From Sinobacterium caligoides (GTDB lineage Bacteria > Pseudomonadota > Gammaproteobacteria > Pseudomonadales > Sinobacteriaceae): a stretch of DNA of 64,000 bases. The first letter of the stretch is position 1; every line of letters starts with the position of its first letter. The notes beneath the pieces are model-generated. The model was not told where the DNA came from, ran no database searches, and saw only the letters and a program-made list of their open reading frames with translations. Below, in pieces: positions 1 to 8,501 of the stretch. Location: assembly GCF_003752585.1 (NCBI RefSeq), contig NZ_RKHR01000003.1:1116001-1180000 (forward strand), in the 5' to 3' direction. A program made the translations under genes and the position numbers.

Positions 1-723
1 ATTAACGGGCACCTTATCTTGAGTATCCGGGCAGCGATCAGCTGAACCAAAGACACCGTCGTGATCGAGATCTTGTTCAGGCTCTACCACCTCGACGGCT
101 TTTGGCGCACTGCCAAAGCGATAGACCAAACCCGCCAACACACTGAGCGAGCCATTATCGTCAATAGAGGTAACACGATTGTTCTCGACGACATTGGTGC
201 CGACATGGTAACCGTCATAACGTAGTGTCATATCGAAGGCTAGATTGTCAGTGAAGTAATAATCAAAACCAGTCTGCGCAGTAAAGGTCACACTCTCGGC
301 CGTATCATCAATCTTCTCTATACCGGGGGCGGGAGATTCACGCCATTTCGCATAGTTATAGCCAACACCTAGAGAGTAAAAAGGCTCGAAATTTGAGTCT
401 TCAAGTTCGAAGTCATGACGCAGGCCAATACCGGGAATGACAAAACGACGATCACCTTGCTGCAGCACAGCTATGTCGACATAGGGCTTGAAGAAGTTGC
501 TGTATTCAGTGCGAAAAACGATCGATGCAGCCCCCCCAAAACCATTGTGTTCAATATCTTTGACTGCTGCCACACCGCCGTTGGTTTTGTCCTTATCAAA
601 GACGGCATAGGAATACCCGCCTTTCAACGACACAGTATCTACTGCGTTTTGCGATGCGGTGTCGGCGAACAATAAGCCGGGCTGGAGTAACAATAAGGCG
701 AAAACGGATCGAGAAAGAGTCAT
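1..723 (-). CDS. OmpA-family outer membrane protein, C-terminus outside window
   Basis: The reverse-strand frame is open from an ATG at 723 to the window edge, giving 241 residues without a stop. It begins with a signal peptide (MTLSRSVFALLLLQ, cleavage near FADTAS). An aromatic-rich beta-barrel of about 190 residues follows, with strands such as LSVLAGLVYRFGS. A calcium-binding thrombospondin type-3 segment comes next (DLDHDGVFGSADRCPD, about residues 215-235). This order is typical of OmpA/OprF-like porins, in which TSP3 repeats link the barrel to a peptidoglycan-binding OmpA domain. That domain would lie before position 1 and is predicted, not seen. An OmpW-type barrel without the OmpA domain is less likely because of the TSP3 linker. 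Confidence 0.8.
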   Translation of the reverse strand, partial: MTLSRSVFALLLLQPGLLFADTASQNAVDTVSLKGGYSYAVFDKDKTNGGVAAVKDIEHNGFGGAASIVFRTEYSNFFKPYVDIAVLQQGDRRFVIPGIGLRHDFELEDSNFEPFYSLGVGYNYAKWRESPAPGIEKIDDTAESVTFTAQTGFDYYFTDNLAFDMTLRYDGYHVGTNVVENNRVTSIDDNGSLSVLAGLVYRFGSAPKAVEVVEPEQDLDHDGVFGSADRCPDTQDKVPVN

Positions 724-873
724 CTACCATGCATCCTTTATATAGACTTTATTAATAATCGTTAACGAAGTGCGGCGCAATATAGAGTATTTGCGGAATA
801 TTTCCATATCCTAAATCATTTAACGAGACACTCTATAAAAGCATTTTTCGTATTAACTGAGGGTTCTAGCGAT

Positions 874-2385
874 TCATTTTTTAGGTAGCCGAAATAGTAG
901 CAGTAATGGTACAGCGAGTAAAAAACCGATAAAGATCAGGCCAAAGACGTGCACAAAGGCCACCAGCTGTGACTGCTCTGCTAACTGCGCCTGTAACACC
1001 ATCAATGCCTGTGGACTCTGGCTCCCCAGGCCACTTGCCTGTCCCCAGTGTTGCAAACTATCACTATACGGATTGATTCCTTGGCCCAGTTCGTTCCACG
1101 CCTGCTGTGCCTGCCTAAACTGGTACGTCGTCACAATCGAAATACCGATAGAGCTGCCAATGGTGCGAAACAGATTAAAGATGCTCGCCGCCGCCACCGC
1201 ATCTTTCTTATCGACGGTGGTATAGGCGACGCTCGACAGTGACGCAAATACCAGCCCAAGGCCTGTTCCCTGAATGATCGACGGCATGATGATCCAATAG
1301 AAGTCGATATTCAGTGAGTAACTCATCATCAGATAAGTCCCCAAAGCACAACAACAGAGCCCCAGCGCTATTTTTAGTCGCGGCCCCAGAGGTGGGTCCA
1401 GTTTAATAATCACCAACAGCATCGTCGCCGCAGCGATGCCTCTCGGCGCCATCAACATTCCGGTGGTCGCCGCGGGGTAATGCAGCAGCCCCTCTAGCAT
1501 CATCGGCTGCTGCGAGACCACACCAAATAACAACATAGTCACCATCGCCATCATCACCGAAGAGACCAGTAGGTTACGGTCCCTCGCCACCCACAACGGC
1601 GCCACATCGCTGCGCGTCTTGAAGCTGCGATAAACCCAACCAGCCATGCCCAAGACAGCAAGCGCGAGAGCGACTTGGATAACACGGGATTCCAGCCAAT
1701 CTTTCTCGTTACCCATATCGAGAAAAAACTGCAGCGAGGCAACACCGAGTGCCATCATCGCCACCACCCCCCAATCGATAGAGGAACTATCATCTTCCTC
1801 TGCTAAATGAAGGTAACGATAAATCATTCCCAGACACAGTAAGCCTATCGGTAGATTAATATAAAAAATCCATCGCCAGTCTAAATGCTCTGTAATTACC
1901 CCGCCGAGAACAGGGCCGATGATGGGACCCAATAGGATGCCAATAGAGAAGATCGCCATCGCCTTGTCGCGCTGCTGCTCCGAATACACCCGCACTAACG
2001 TCGACTGCGCCAAGGGAATCATAAAGGCGCCAAAGGCCCCCTGAATGATACGAAAAAACACCATTTCTTCGATCGTTTGCGCCTGGCCACACAGCATGCT
2101 GGCCACGACAAAGCCAATAATAGAAATAAGAAAAAGCTTACGTGTACCCAGCTTAGCGACGAAGAAGCTGGTCATCGGAATGAAGATCGCCTCCGCCATA
2201 CTGTAGGCGGTCAACACCCAAGTGATCTGATCCGAGGTTGCGCCCAGCGCGCCCATCATATGAGGCAGAGAGACATTGGCGATGGTCATATCGATCAATA
2301 CCATCACCGCAGATATCATCACTGCCAGTGTAATCAGCCCACGGTTAATGGGCCTCGCTTCAGCCTCCGCTGCACTGATCATCAC
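874..2385 (-). CDS. emrB: EmrB/QacA-type drug efflux MFS permease (DHA2, 14 TM)
   Basis: This 503-residue hydrophobic protein has the length and layout of 14-helix DHA2 proton antiporters. It has a motif-A-like loop (AKLGTRKLFL, about residue 80) and the antiporter motif C region (GPIIGPVLGGVI, about residues 153-164) followed by DWRWIFYINLPIG. The upstream gene is an EmrA-like adaptor whose stop overlaps this start by 4 bp (ATGA), so the two are probably translationally coupled. By family knowledge such pairs export hydrophobic drugs or fatty acids across both membranes with a TolC-type channel. No TolC gene is nearby. The substrate is unknown. Confidence 0.9.
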   Translation of the reverse strand: MMISAAEAEARPINRGLITLAVMISAVMVLIDMTIANVSLPHMMGALGATSDQITWVLTAYSMAEAIFIPMTSFFVAKLGTRKLFLISIIGFVVASMLCGQAQTIEEMVFFRIIQGAFGAFMIPLAQSTLVRVYSEQQRDKAMAIFSIGILLGPIIGPVLGGVITEHLDWRWIFYINLPIGLLCLGMIYRYLHLAEEDDSSSIDWGVVAMMALGVASLQFFLDMGNEKDWLESRVIQVALALAVLGMAGWVYRSFKTRSDVAPLWVARDRNLLVSSVMMAMVTMLLFGVVSQQPMMLEGLLHYPAATTGMLMAPRGIAAATMLLVIIKLDPPLGPRLKIALGLCCCALGTYLMMSYSLNIDFYWIIMPSIIQGTGLGLVFASLSSVAYTTVDKKDAVAAASIFNLFRTIGSSIGISIVTTYQFRQAQQAWNELGQGINPYSDSLQHWGQASGLGSQSPQALMVLQAQLAEQSQLVAFVHVFGLIFIGFLLAVPLLLLFRLPKK

Positions 2386-3401
2386 TTCTGCGTAGTATCA
2401 ACAGTAACAATGGCGCTAGCACCAATACGCAACGGCGGCGCATCGTCGTTCGGCTCAAGACGAATTTTTACTGGAAAGCGCTGCTTAATTTTCACCCAAT
2501 TACCGGTGGCGTTCTCCGGCGGCAGCAGTGAAAAAGCATTGCCACTGGCTGGGGAAATTTTATCAACCCGGCCTTGCCACTCGTAACCGGGGTACATGTC
2601 CACCTCTACCCGCGCAGGCTGTCCCTCTTGCAGCCGTGCCATATCAGTCTCTTTATAGTTCGCCTGTACCCAATAACTACCGTCTTTCACCAGTGGAAAG
2701 AGCTGCTGACCAACACCGACGACAGCATTCTGTTGCGTTGTTACCTCACCGAGAAAGCCATCGAAGGGAGCCGTTAATTCGGTATAACTCAGGTCGAGTT
2801 CAGCTTGCCCCAAGCGTGCCGCTGCCTGCTGAACAACCGCTGCATCGAGGCCATCGGCACCACGGCTACTGATCGCACTCTGTAGCGAGGCACGACTCTC
2901 GTCGAGCTTCGACTGCGCCTGTGCCAATTGATTCTTAAAGGTGTCACCGGTCTGAGCCGCCGCCAAATTGCGCCTTACCAACTCGATTTGTCGATCATAT
3001 TCCAACTGCGCCTCGGTTAACTGCGCCCGCGCCGCCTCAACCGCCGCAACGGCAACGGCCACTTGTGAATCTTCCATCTGATGTTGCTGTAGCGCCAGCT
3101 GGTAGGCTGCCTGTGCCTGTTTCAACGCCAGTGTATAAGCCTGGGGATCGATACGTAATAGTAGGTCGCCTCGATTAACATGCTGGAAATCATCTACATG
3201 TACCGATAGCACCTGCCCTGCCACCTGCGGCGCCACCGATAGTACCTCGGCATGAATATAGGCATCATCAGTGCTCGGCCGCAAATCTGAATAATGCCAG
3301 TAGAGCAGTGTCGCCACCACCAACACGGCGATAACACAGGCCGCCAATAACACGGTCTTCCTCGATGATGCCTGGTGAGGGGCAGAGTCGTTAGCGCTCA
3401 T
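2382..3401 (-). CDS. emrA: EmrA/HlyD-family membrane fusion protein
   Basis: A 339-residue periplasmic adaptor. It has a single N-terminal TM helix (about residues 15-35), a biotinyl-lipoyl-like half-domain (DDAYIHAEVLSVAPQVAGQV), a long alpha-helical hairpin rich in Ala and Gln (about 95-190), and a second lipoyl/beta-barrel half containing TAPFDGFLGEV. This is the EmrA arrangement, and it would bridge the EmrB permease encoded immediately downstream to an outer-membrane channel. It is the first gene of the two-gene operon. Its start has only a weak Shine-Dalgarno sequence. The roughly 480 bp upstream are shared with the divergent hemerythrin gene. Confidence 0.9.
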   Translation of the reverse strand: MSANDSAPHQASSRKTVLLAACVIAVLVVATLLYWHYSDLRPSTDDAYIHAEVLSVAPQVAGQVLSVHVDDFQHVNRGDLLLRIDPQAYTLALKQAQAAYQLALQQHQMEDSQVAVAVAAVEAARAQLTEAQLEYDRQIELVRRNLAAAQTGDTFKNQLAQAQSKLDESRASLQSAISSRGADGLDAAVVQQAAARLGQAELDLSYTELTAPFDGFLGEVTTQQNAVVGVGQQLFPLVKDGSYWVQANYKETDMARLQEGQPARVEVDMYPGYEWQGRVDKISPASGNAFSLLPPENATGNWVKIKQRFPVKIRLEPNDDAPPLRIGASAIVTVDTTQK

Positions 3402-3703
3402 AGTGCAGTTATCCCGTTTAGTCTATTCATGATAGACGAAGCCAACCATTGTTTCTCTTCGCCCCAAATCATCAGGCAAACAGCCCCAGCAAGCCGGGTA
3501 TTTTAATGTACTAAGAGATTATATTCCATCAAAGAAAACCCGTATAAAAGACTACTCGTACCTTAATCCGCTGTACTATCAAGATCCTAAAATAAGACAT
3601 ATTGCAGAAAAAAGCGGCTAAAAACACGGAATTCCAAAACTAGCCCGTAAAGGTTAAATTACTGTTAGGTATGAGTATTTTTCGTAGATTTGTGGCAAAG
3701 ATC

Positions 3704-3718
3704 ATATATTTAATATAT
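3704..3718. promoter_or_regulatory. AT-rich 7-1-7 palindrome upstream of hemerythrin gene
   Basis: ATATATT-T-AATATAT is a perfect inverted repeat about 160 bp before the hemerythrin start, inside the 3402-3880 intergenic stretch. The geometry (odd centre, AT-rich) resembles NsrR-type operators, which would suit a hemerythrin/nnrS pair, but the flanks fit the NsrR consensus poorly. Chance AT-richness is possible. Nothing else stands out in 3402-3880. Confidence 0.25.
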
Positions 3719-3880
3719 TTTTCCTACAGTGTTCTCTATAAACTGTGAGCCATGCATAAAAATAACGACCGCTCGTGCTAGCCATAGGTAAAAACACGAT
3801 AACGCATTGCCCTATCGCAAACCGTGTCGTGCTCGACCTGCTAGCTCAACGCTCCTAACCCGACCCAGAGGTATCTCAAC

Positions 3881-4396
3881 GTGTTTAGTTTTATCAGCGA
3901 CTATTTTAAAAATAAGCGAGACAAACAGCCGCCACAAGAGACGACCTCACCTGCGCCGTCACAAAGTAAGAGCATCCAATACGACCCAAATCTAATCAAC
4001 GAGTTAGAGAGGGATCATGCCGACCTTGTCACGCTATTTGGACGCATCTGGCAAGAGGGGTTCGAGCAAAAGGATTATCTCAAGACCGCTTCTCTAATAA
4101 GAGAATTTAAAAGTCAATTTCAAGCACACCTACTAACTGAAAACGTCAAATTTTATGTCTATCTAGAACAGTCGCTCAGTAACGACCCCTACAACCTCAA
4201 GATCGTTAAGGAGTTCCGTTACGACATGAATAATATCGCCACCGCGGCGGTCAAGTTCTGTAAAAAGTATCAAGGACATTTTAATGCCGATAGAATTGTT
4301 GAATTCGAAGGCGACTACGGCGCGGTCGGTGAGGTTTTGACCCGTCGCGTTTCGCTGGAAGAAAAATCACTCTACGTGCTCTATCAAGCTCGCTAA
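3881..4396 (+). CDS. Hemerythrin HHE-domain protein
   Basis: A 171-residue soluble protein. After a Lys/Pro/Ser-rich leader of about 35 residues comes a four-helix hemerythrin-like domain starting at ELERDHADLVTLF (His at about 46), with a second ligand segment at QAHLLTENVKFYVYLE (about 81-96). Such domains bind a di-iron centre and sense or carry O2 or NO. The start is a GTG with AGAGG about 9 bp upstream. It lies just upstream of nnrS on the same strand, so a role in nitric oxide handling is the best inference. Not every canonical iron ligand could be located in the C-terminal half, so the metal site is uncertain. Confidence 0.75.
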   Translation: MFSFISDYFKNKRDKQPPQETTSPAPSQSKSIQYDPNLINELERDHADLVTLFGRIWQEGFEQKDYLKTASLIREFKSQFQAHLLTENVKFYVYLEQSLSNDPYNLKIVKEFRYDMNNIATAAVKFCKKYQGHFNADRIVEFEGDYGAVGEVLTRRVSLEEKSLYVLYQAR

Positions 4397-4622
4397 GACA
4401 GCAGCACTCACCAGCCGTCGCGCCTGAAGACCTTCAGCCGCGGCGCACGCTGAGCCCAACAAAAAGCAAATCATCCCCCGCGTAAACCGATCGATTAGTT
4501 AAACCTACCCACACCTGATAGCAAACGCCAAAAAAACTACAAGCCAACACCGTTTAGGCCCATAATATAGCTTCCGAACAATCGTGGCCGGCAACTCTCC
4601 AGCCGTCCGAGGAAGACAGCCC

Positions 4623-5909
4623 ATGCCCTCACCTCTCACCATCAAAGAACCGGATGAACCTAAACGGACCAAGATGAAGCTCAATGCCGATGGCAGTCTA
4701 CGCCCCGCCGAACCCGAGCCATTATCAAAGTCACGTCAATTATTACGCCAGCCACTGTTAGACCTCGCCTTTCGGCCCGGCTTCTTGCTCGCCTCCCTCG
4801 CGTCGATTTTCAGTTTAACCCTGTGGCTACTTTATCTACACGGGCTGCTTCCTCAGTTGCAGCACAACACCCTCAGCCCACTCGCCTGGCACATTCATGA
4901 GATGCTCTTCGCCTTCGCTGCCACCGTCGCCGTCGCCTTCCTACTCACTGCCGCACAAACCTGGACCAACCAACGGAGCCTCCACGGCGGCGGGCTGCTC
5001 ATTTTTTGCCTACTATGGCTGAGCGTACAGCTGCTGCTACTCACGGGTAATAGCCCCACTGTAGTCATTGCAACCATCACCGCACAAACCCTCTGGTGGT
5101 CGATCGCCATCGGCTGTCTCGCCAGAATGGTATTCAAGGCACGCAGCCGTCGTAACTATCAATTTGTTGTCATTCTTTTTCTCATGATGGCACTCAACCT
5201 CGGCATCTTCGCCGCTGACATCGCCGGCAACTACGCCCTCACCATCCACCTAGCCATCAGTGCCATCCTTGTCTTCAGCCTCCTGGCCGGCATCATGGGT
5301 GGCCGAGTCATTCCCTTCTTCACGCGTCGCGGCGCTCCCGAGGCGGCCGTCACCGATACGCCGCGTCTCAACAGACTCTGTCCGCCCGTCGCCGTCGTCG
5401 CCATCGTCATCTACTTCGCCAGCTATTTTACCAGCTATTTCAGCACAGCAATAAGCGGCTCCCTGCTGATCGTCGCTGGTACTCTCTATCTACTTCAGTT
5501 AAGTCATTGGCACAGTTGGGCAACACGCAAGGTGCCATTATTATGGTCACTACACGCCAGCTATTTTGCCCTTGGCCTCGGGCTGATATTGGTCGGGGTC
5601 AGTACTTTTAAAAACTACTTCCCCCTTGCCGACGCCCTACACGTCATCACAATAGGGGCTATTGGCGCGATGATTTTAGCGATGATTGCTCGAGTCTCCC
5701 TCGGGCATACCGGCCGACCACTACAGCCGCACCCAGTGATGGCTATTGCTTTTGCCCTAACGTTCTTGGCCGCGCTACTGCGCTTTGTGCTACCCCAGCT
5801 CGGCCTACCAATCTTAGCCTGGGATATCAGTGCTAGCCTATGGGGTATCGCCTTCGGCTGCTTCCTCTGGCACTACACCCCAATCTTATTCAAACCTCGC
5901 CAGTCATAA
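4623..5909 (+). CDS. nnrS: NnrS-family haem/copper membrane protein (NO stress)
   Basis: This protein of about 428 residues has roughly 12 TM helices. It carries the NnrS hallmark PLLDLAFRPGFLLASL at the start of the membrane part, WHIHEMLFAFA (His ligand region), IMGGRVIPFFTRRGAP and, near the end, AIGAMILAMIARVSLGHTGR. NnrS proteins relieve nitrosative stress in proteobacteria. I chose ATG 4623 because GAGGAAG lies 7 bp upstream. A GTG at 4584 in the same frame would add 13 residues. The hemerythrin gene precedes it by about 225 bp, so the pair may form one NO-responsive unit. Confidence 0.88.
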   Translation: MPSPLTIKEPDEPKRTKMKLNADGSLRPAEPEPLSKSRQLLRQPLLDLAFRPGFLLASLASIFSLTLWLLYLHGLLPQLQHNTLSPLAWHIHEMLFAFAATVAVAFLLTAAQTWTNQRSLHGGGLLIFCLLWLSVQLLLLTGNSPTVVIATITAQTLWWSIAIGCLARMVFKARSRRNYQFVVILFLMMALNLGIFAADIAGNYALTIHLAISAILVFSLLAGIMGGRVIPFFTRRGAPEAAVTDTPRLNRLCPPVAVVAIVIYFASYFTSYFSTAISGSLLIVAGTLYLLQLSHWHSWATRKVPLLWSLHASYFALGLGLILVGVSTFKNYFPLADALHVITIGAIGAMILAMIARVSLGHTGRPLQPHPVMAIAFALTFLAALLRFVLPQLGLPILAWDISASLWGIAFGCFLWHYTPILFKPRQS

Positions 5910-5959
5910 GCTTACCGCCACGCGAAGCAAACAGTATCGCACTAACTGCGCCCTCCCTC

Positions 5960-7318
5960 TTATCCCTCGGCGGTGAGCATGCTCACCGCCCTGCGCTGTC
6001 CCTTCGGATACCGGCTCCAAGCTAATGGCAAGAGAAGAAAAGCCACTGACAGCGCAACCAACCAAACCAGGCTCACACTACCTGTCAGCGACCATTGCTG
6101 CTGCTGACCGATATTGTAAATCATTCCTGCCACTCCTGCGGCCAAACCTCCCGCCAAAGCATCTAAGACCCCCTTCGCACTTGCAGTACTCCCCTCCTGT
6201 CCGGGCTGGGTAAACTCCATCGCACAAGCACGGCCAGCCGCCTTCAATTGGCCGAGACAAGCCCCCATATACCCCCAAGCGAGATAGATCCACAGGTGCG
6301 ACCAGCCCAGCCAAGCTTGTAGCAGCAACAAAAAGAGCCCGCCAATCATTGCTATCGAGCCCGCACTGACGCAGAAACGGTAAGAATATCGCTGAATCAA
6401 CCAAGCCTGTAATGCCCCACCGATGGGCCAAGTAACGGCAGCCATAGTCAACGCAAAGCCAGCGCTTGTCGCTGATAACTGATACGCCTCCGTCAACAGC
6501 AGCGGAATAAAGATCTCTGATAGATAGAAAACAAAAGTCGTCAACGCCAAACCACACAAGCTAGCTGCCAAGCCATAATGAGCACTCAACGTGCCGGGGG
6601 GTAATAAACGCTGCAACGCCTTGAAGAGCAACATAAAGGCCAGCGGCAACAGCAGTAATAACGGCGATACCTCAGCTTGATTGAGCAGTAATAGAATCAA
6701 CGCAGATGCAAATACCAGTTGCAGCGTCGGTGTCAGCGAAAAGTTTACCTGTGATGACGAGCTCGGCTTATATTGTCGAACCAATGGCAGGAAGAAATAG
6801 CCTATTACGAGCAAAATCGGCAACTGCAACCAAAAAATATAACGCCAGCCAATGCCCTCGACCAAAAAACCTCCAACACCTGGCGCTAATAGCGCCGGCA
6901 CCATCCACGCTGTATTTAACAGTGCGATAATGCGCGGCCTTTGTTCGCGGTCATAGGCGGCATTAATCAACGCATTAGCCGCCGTTGTTAACACCCCGCC
7001 GCCCAACCCCTGTATGCCACGCGCAACGATAAAAACAAAGAAGTTTTCCGCCAGCGCCGCTACAATCAATCCTAAAGAGAAACACGCAAAGCCACGCAGT
7101 AGAGCATAGTGCGCCCCCCGACTATCAACACTCGAACCAGACCAAACAACCCCGACCAGACTAGCCAAAATAAAGACACCAAAGCCAATGCTATACCAAG
7201 CCTGGCCATCGAGATCATTCGCCACCGATGGCATCGCGATCGCCAACACCATCGTATCAAATGCATAAATAGCCTCTATTAAAATAAGGCCTATGAGTAA
7301 TGGCTGTATTCGCTTCAT
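5960..7318 (-). CDS. MFS efflux transporter, probable SoxR target
   Basis: A 452-residue polytopic protein of the DHA2-like drug antiporter group. TM1 contains AFDTMVLAIAMPSVAND (cf. the MFS D1 motif). It also has ARGIQGLGGGVLTTAANALI (motif B) and LLAPGVGGFLVEGIGWRYIF (motif C). It is transcribed away from soxR, and its upstream region holds a promoter with the long spacer that MerR-family activators require. This points to induction by redox-cycling compounds and export of such compounds. That is inference from context; the substrate is not evident. Confidence 0.85.
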   Translation of the reverse strand: MKRIQPLLIGLILIEAIYAFDTMVLAIAMPSVANDLDGQAWYSIGFGVFILASLVGVVWSGSSVDSRGAHYALLRGFACFSLGLIVAALAENFFVFIVARGIQGLGGGVLTTAANALINAAYDREQRPRIIALLNTAWMVPALLAPGVGGFLVEGIGWRYIFWLQLPILLVIGYFFLPLVRQYKPSSSSQVNFSLTPTLQLVFASALILLLLNQAEVSPLLLLLPLAFMLLFKALQRLLPPGTLSAHYGLAASLCGLALTTFVFYLSEIFIPLLLTEAYQLSATSAGFALTMAAVTWPIGGALQAWLIQRYSYRFCVSAGSIAMIGGLFLLLLQAWLGWSHLWIYLAWGYMGACLGQLKAAGRACAMEFTQPGQEGSTASAKGVLDALAGGLAAGVAGMIYNIGQQQQWSLTGSVSLVWLVALSVAFLLLPLAWSRYPKGQRRAVSMLTAEG

Positions 7319-7459
7319 CGTTTTTATACTTCCTATACAGATTTAAAGTAACAAAACAGCCTGTTTTAATTCTATTTCTTATAACAGTCAGCTCATATCT
7401 TTTCGACGACGAGGCAACTTCCATCAGAAAATTTAACACCACCAGGCTATTCGAAACGC

Positions 7460-7490
7460 AGCATACAAGTTAAAGTTAACTTTAAGTCAA
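7460..7490 (-). promoter_or_regulatory. SoxR-type promoter with 19-bp spacer and palindromic sox box
   Basis: On the minus strand, TTGACT (7490-7485) and TATGCT (7465-7460) are separated by exactly 19 bp. The spacer carries most of the 16-bp perfect palindrome TTAAAGTTAACTTTAA (7470-7485). MerR-family activators, including SoxR, need such over-long spacers. The core AGTTAACT matches that of the E. coli soxS operator as I recall it. It faces the MFS gene at 7318, and soxR starts 50 bp away on the other strand. Confidence 0.85.
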
Positions 7491-7539
7491 TAACTAATTA
7501 GGCTGCGAGTCGATCATCACCAGTGGGGAGAGAGAAACA

Positions 7540-7995
7540 ATGGCCAAGAACGCGAAATTACTCACTGTCGGTGAGACTGCGGAACGCAGTGGTGTAGCGG
7601 CCTCTGCGCTGCGCTTTTACGAGAGTAAATCGCTGATAAAATCGCTGCGAACCACGGGTAACCAAAGACGCTATCACCCCGCCATGCTACGCCGCATCGC
7701 GCTCATTCAGGTCGCTCAGCTCGTCGGCTTTACTCTAGAGGAGATTGGCTATGAACTCGCTGAATTACCACTCGATCGTCCCCCCAGTCAGCAAGACTGG
7801 AACATCATCGCCCGAAAATGGGAACACGACCTTGAACAGCGCATGCTGTTAATAGAAAAGCTCAAAGACAACCTCAGCGGTTGTATTGGCTGCGGCTGTT
7901 TAAGCCTGAAGAAGTGTCAACTACTGAACCCAGAGGACACTGTCGGTCATCAAGGGCAAGGGCCTCGCCGTATTCTCAACACACATAAAGCTTAA
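7540..7995 (+). CDS. soxR: SoxR redox-sensing MerR-family regulator
   Basis: A 151-residue protein. The MerR helix-turn-helix lies at residues 8-40 (TVGETAERSGVAASALRFYE), followed by a dimerisation helix (about 80-115) and the [2Fe-2S] cluster motif CIGCGCLSLKKC, which has the exact SoxR spacing C-x2-C-x-C-x5-C. Length and motif match E. coli SoxR (154 residues). The divergent MFS gene carries a sox-box promoter. No soxS is seen, consistent with direct control of target genes by SoxR outside the enterics. The start has GGGGAGAG about 8 bp upstream. Confidence 0.96.
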   Translation: MAKNAKLLTVGETAERSGVAASALRFYESKSLIKSLRTTGNQRRYHPAMLRRIALIQVAQLVGFTLEEIGYELAELPLDRPPSQQDWNIIARKWEHDLEQRMLLIEKLKDNLSGCIGCGCLSLKKCQLLNPEDTVGHQGQGPRRILNTHKA

Positions 7996-8013
7996 ACTGA
8001 CAGCAAGCTTTTT
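7987..8013 (+). terminator. Short hairpin with T-run at end of soxR
   Basis: AAAGCTT and AAGCTTT (7987-7993, 8005-8011) can pair, and further Ts follow. It overlaps the soxR stop and lies between the convergent soxR and the small secreted-protein gene. The stem is weak (7 bp), so it is only a plausible terminator. Confidence 0.4.
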
Positions 8014-8030
8014 GATGAGAGCCGTTAGCG

Positions 8031-8315
8031 CTAAGGCCGTTTATACCACTCGAATAAGCCCGTCTCATCATTACCCTGTTGAGTACCCAGAGCCTCTTGC
8101 TGTTGCTCGGCAATCGGCTGGTCAGAGGCGTCATCAACAGGCTGAGAATGTTCTACCTCTGCCACCTCCTCGTTCGATGCTTGTGCTGATTCATCGTTAT
8201 TCGACTGATGTAACTGAGGCTCTGTACCCATCGCCTCCGGCACATGATCAAGCCCCGCATGCACCCCAAAGGGCAATACCACACTTAATAGGGTAATCAA
8301 GACCAGCGAATACAT
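8031..8315 (-). CDS. Small secreted acidic protein, unknown function
   Basis: The start is set at ATG 8315 because AGGAGAT lies 5-6 bp upstream, giving 94 residues; a longer frame upstream lacks such a site. A hydrophobic signal segment (YSLVLITLLSVVLPFGVHA) precedes a very acidic, Gln/Glu/Asn-rich low-complexity region with no recognisable domain. It is probably exported to the periplasm. I do not recognise the family. It is convergent with soxR. Confidence 0.55.
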   Translation of the reverse strand: MYSLVLITLLSVVLPFGVHAGLDHVPEAMGTEPQLHQSNNDESAQASNEEVAEVEHSQPVDDASDQPIAEQQQEALGTQQGNDETGLFEWYKRP

Positions 8316-8501
8316 AACAAATCTCCTGTGAGTCGAACAATAGCCCAGTAATTTTAACTGATAGTCAATGTTCACGAGCGGCTTACATCAACTTTGATTA
8401 ACTTTTGCCAACCTTCACTTACCAATACCCTCTGCAGCTGCGCTGTTATAGAATGAAGCAAAATAATCATAGGCGCGACAACGGCCTCAGTCAGCACCAT
8501 C

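Noticed and set aside
2077-2586. Long plus-strand ORFs over emrAB
   Set aside because: Shadow frames of the efflux genes, which have full family motifs on the minus strand.
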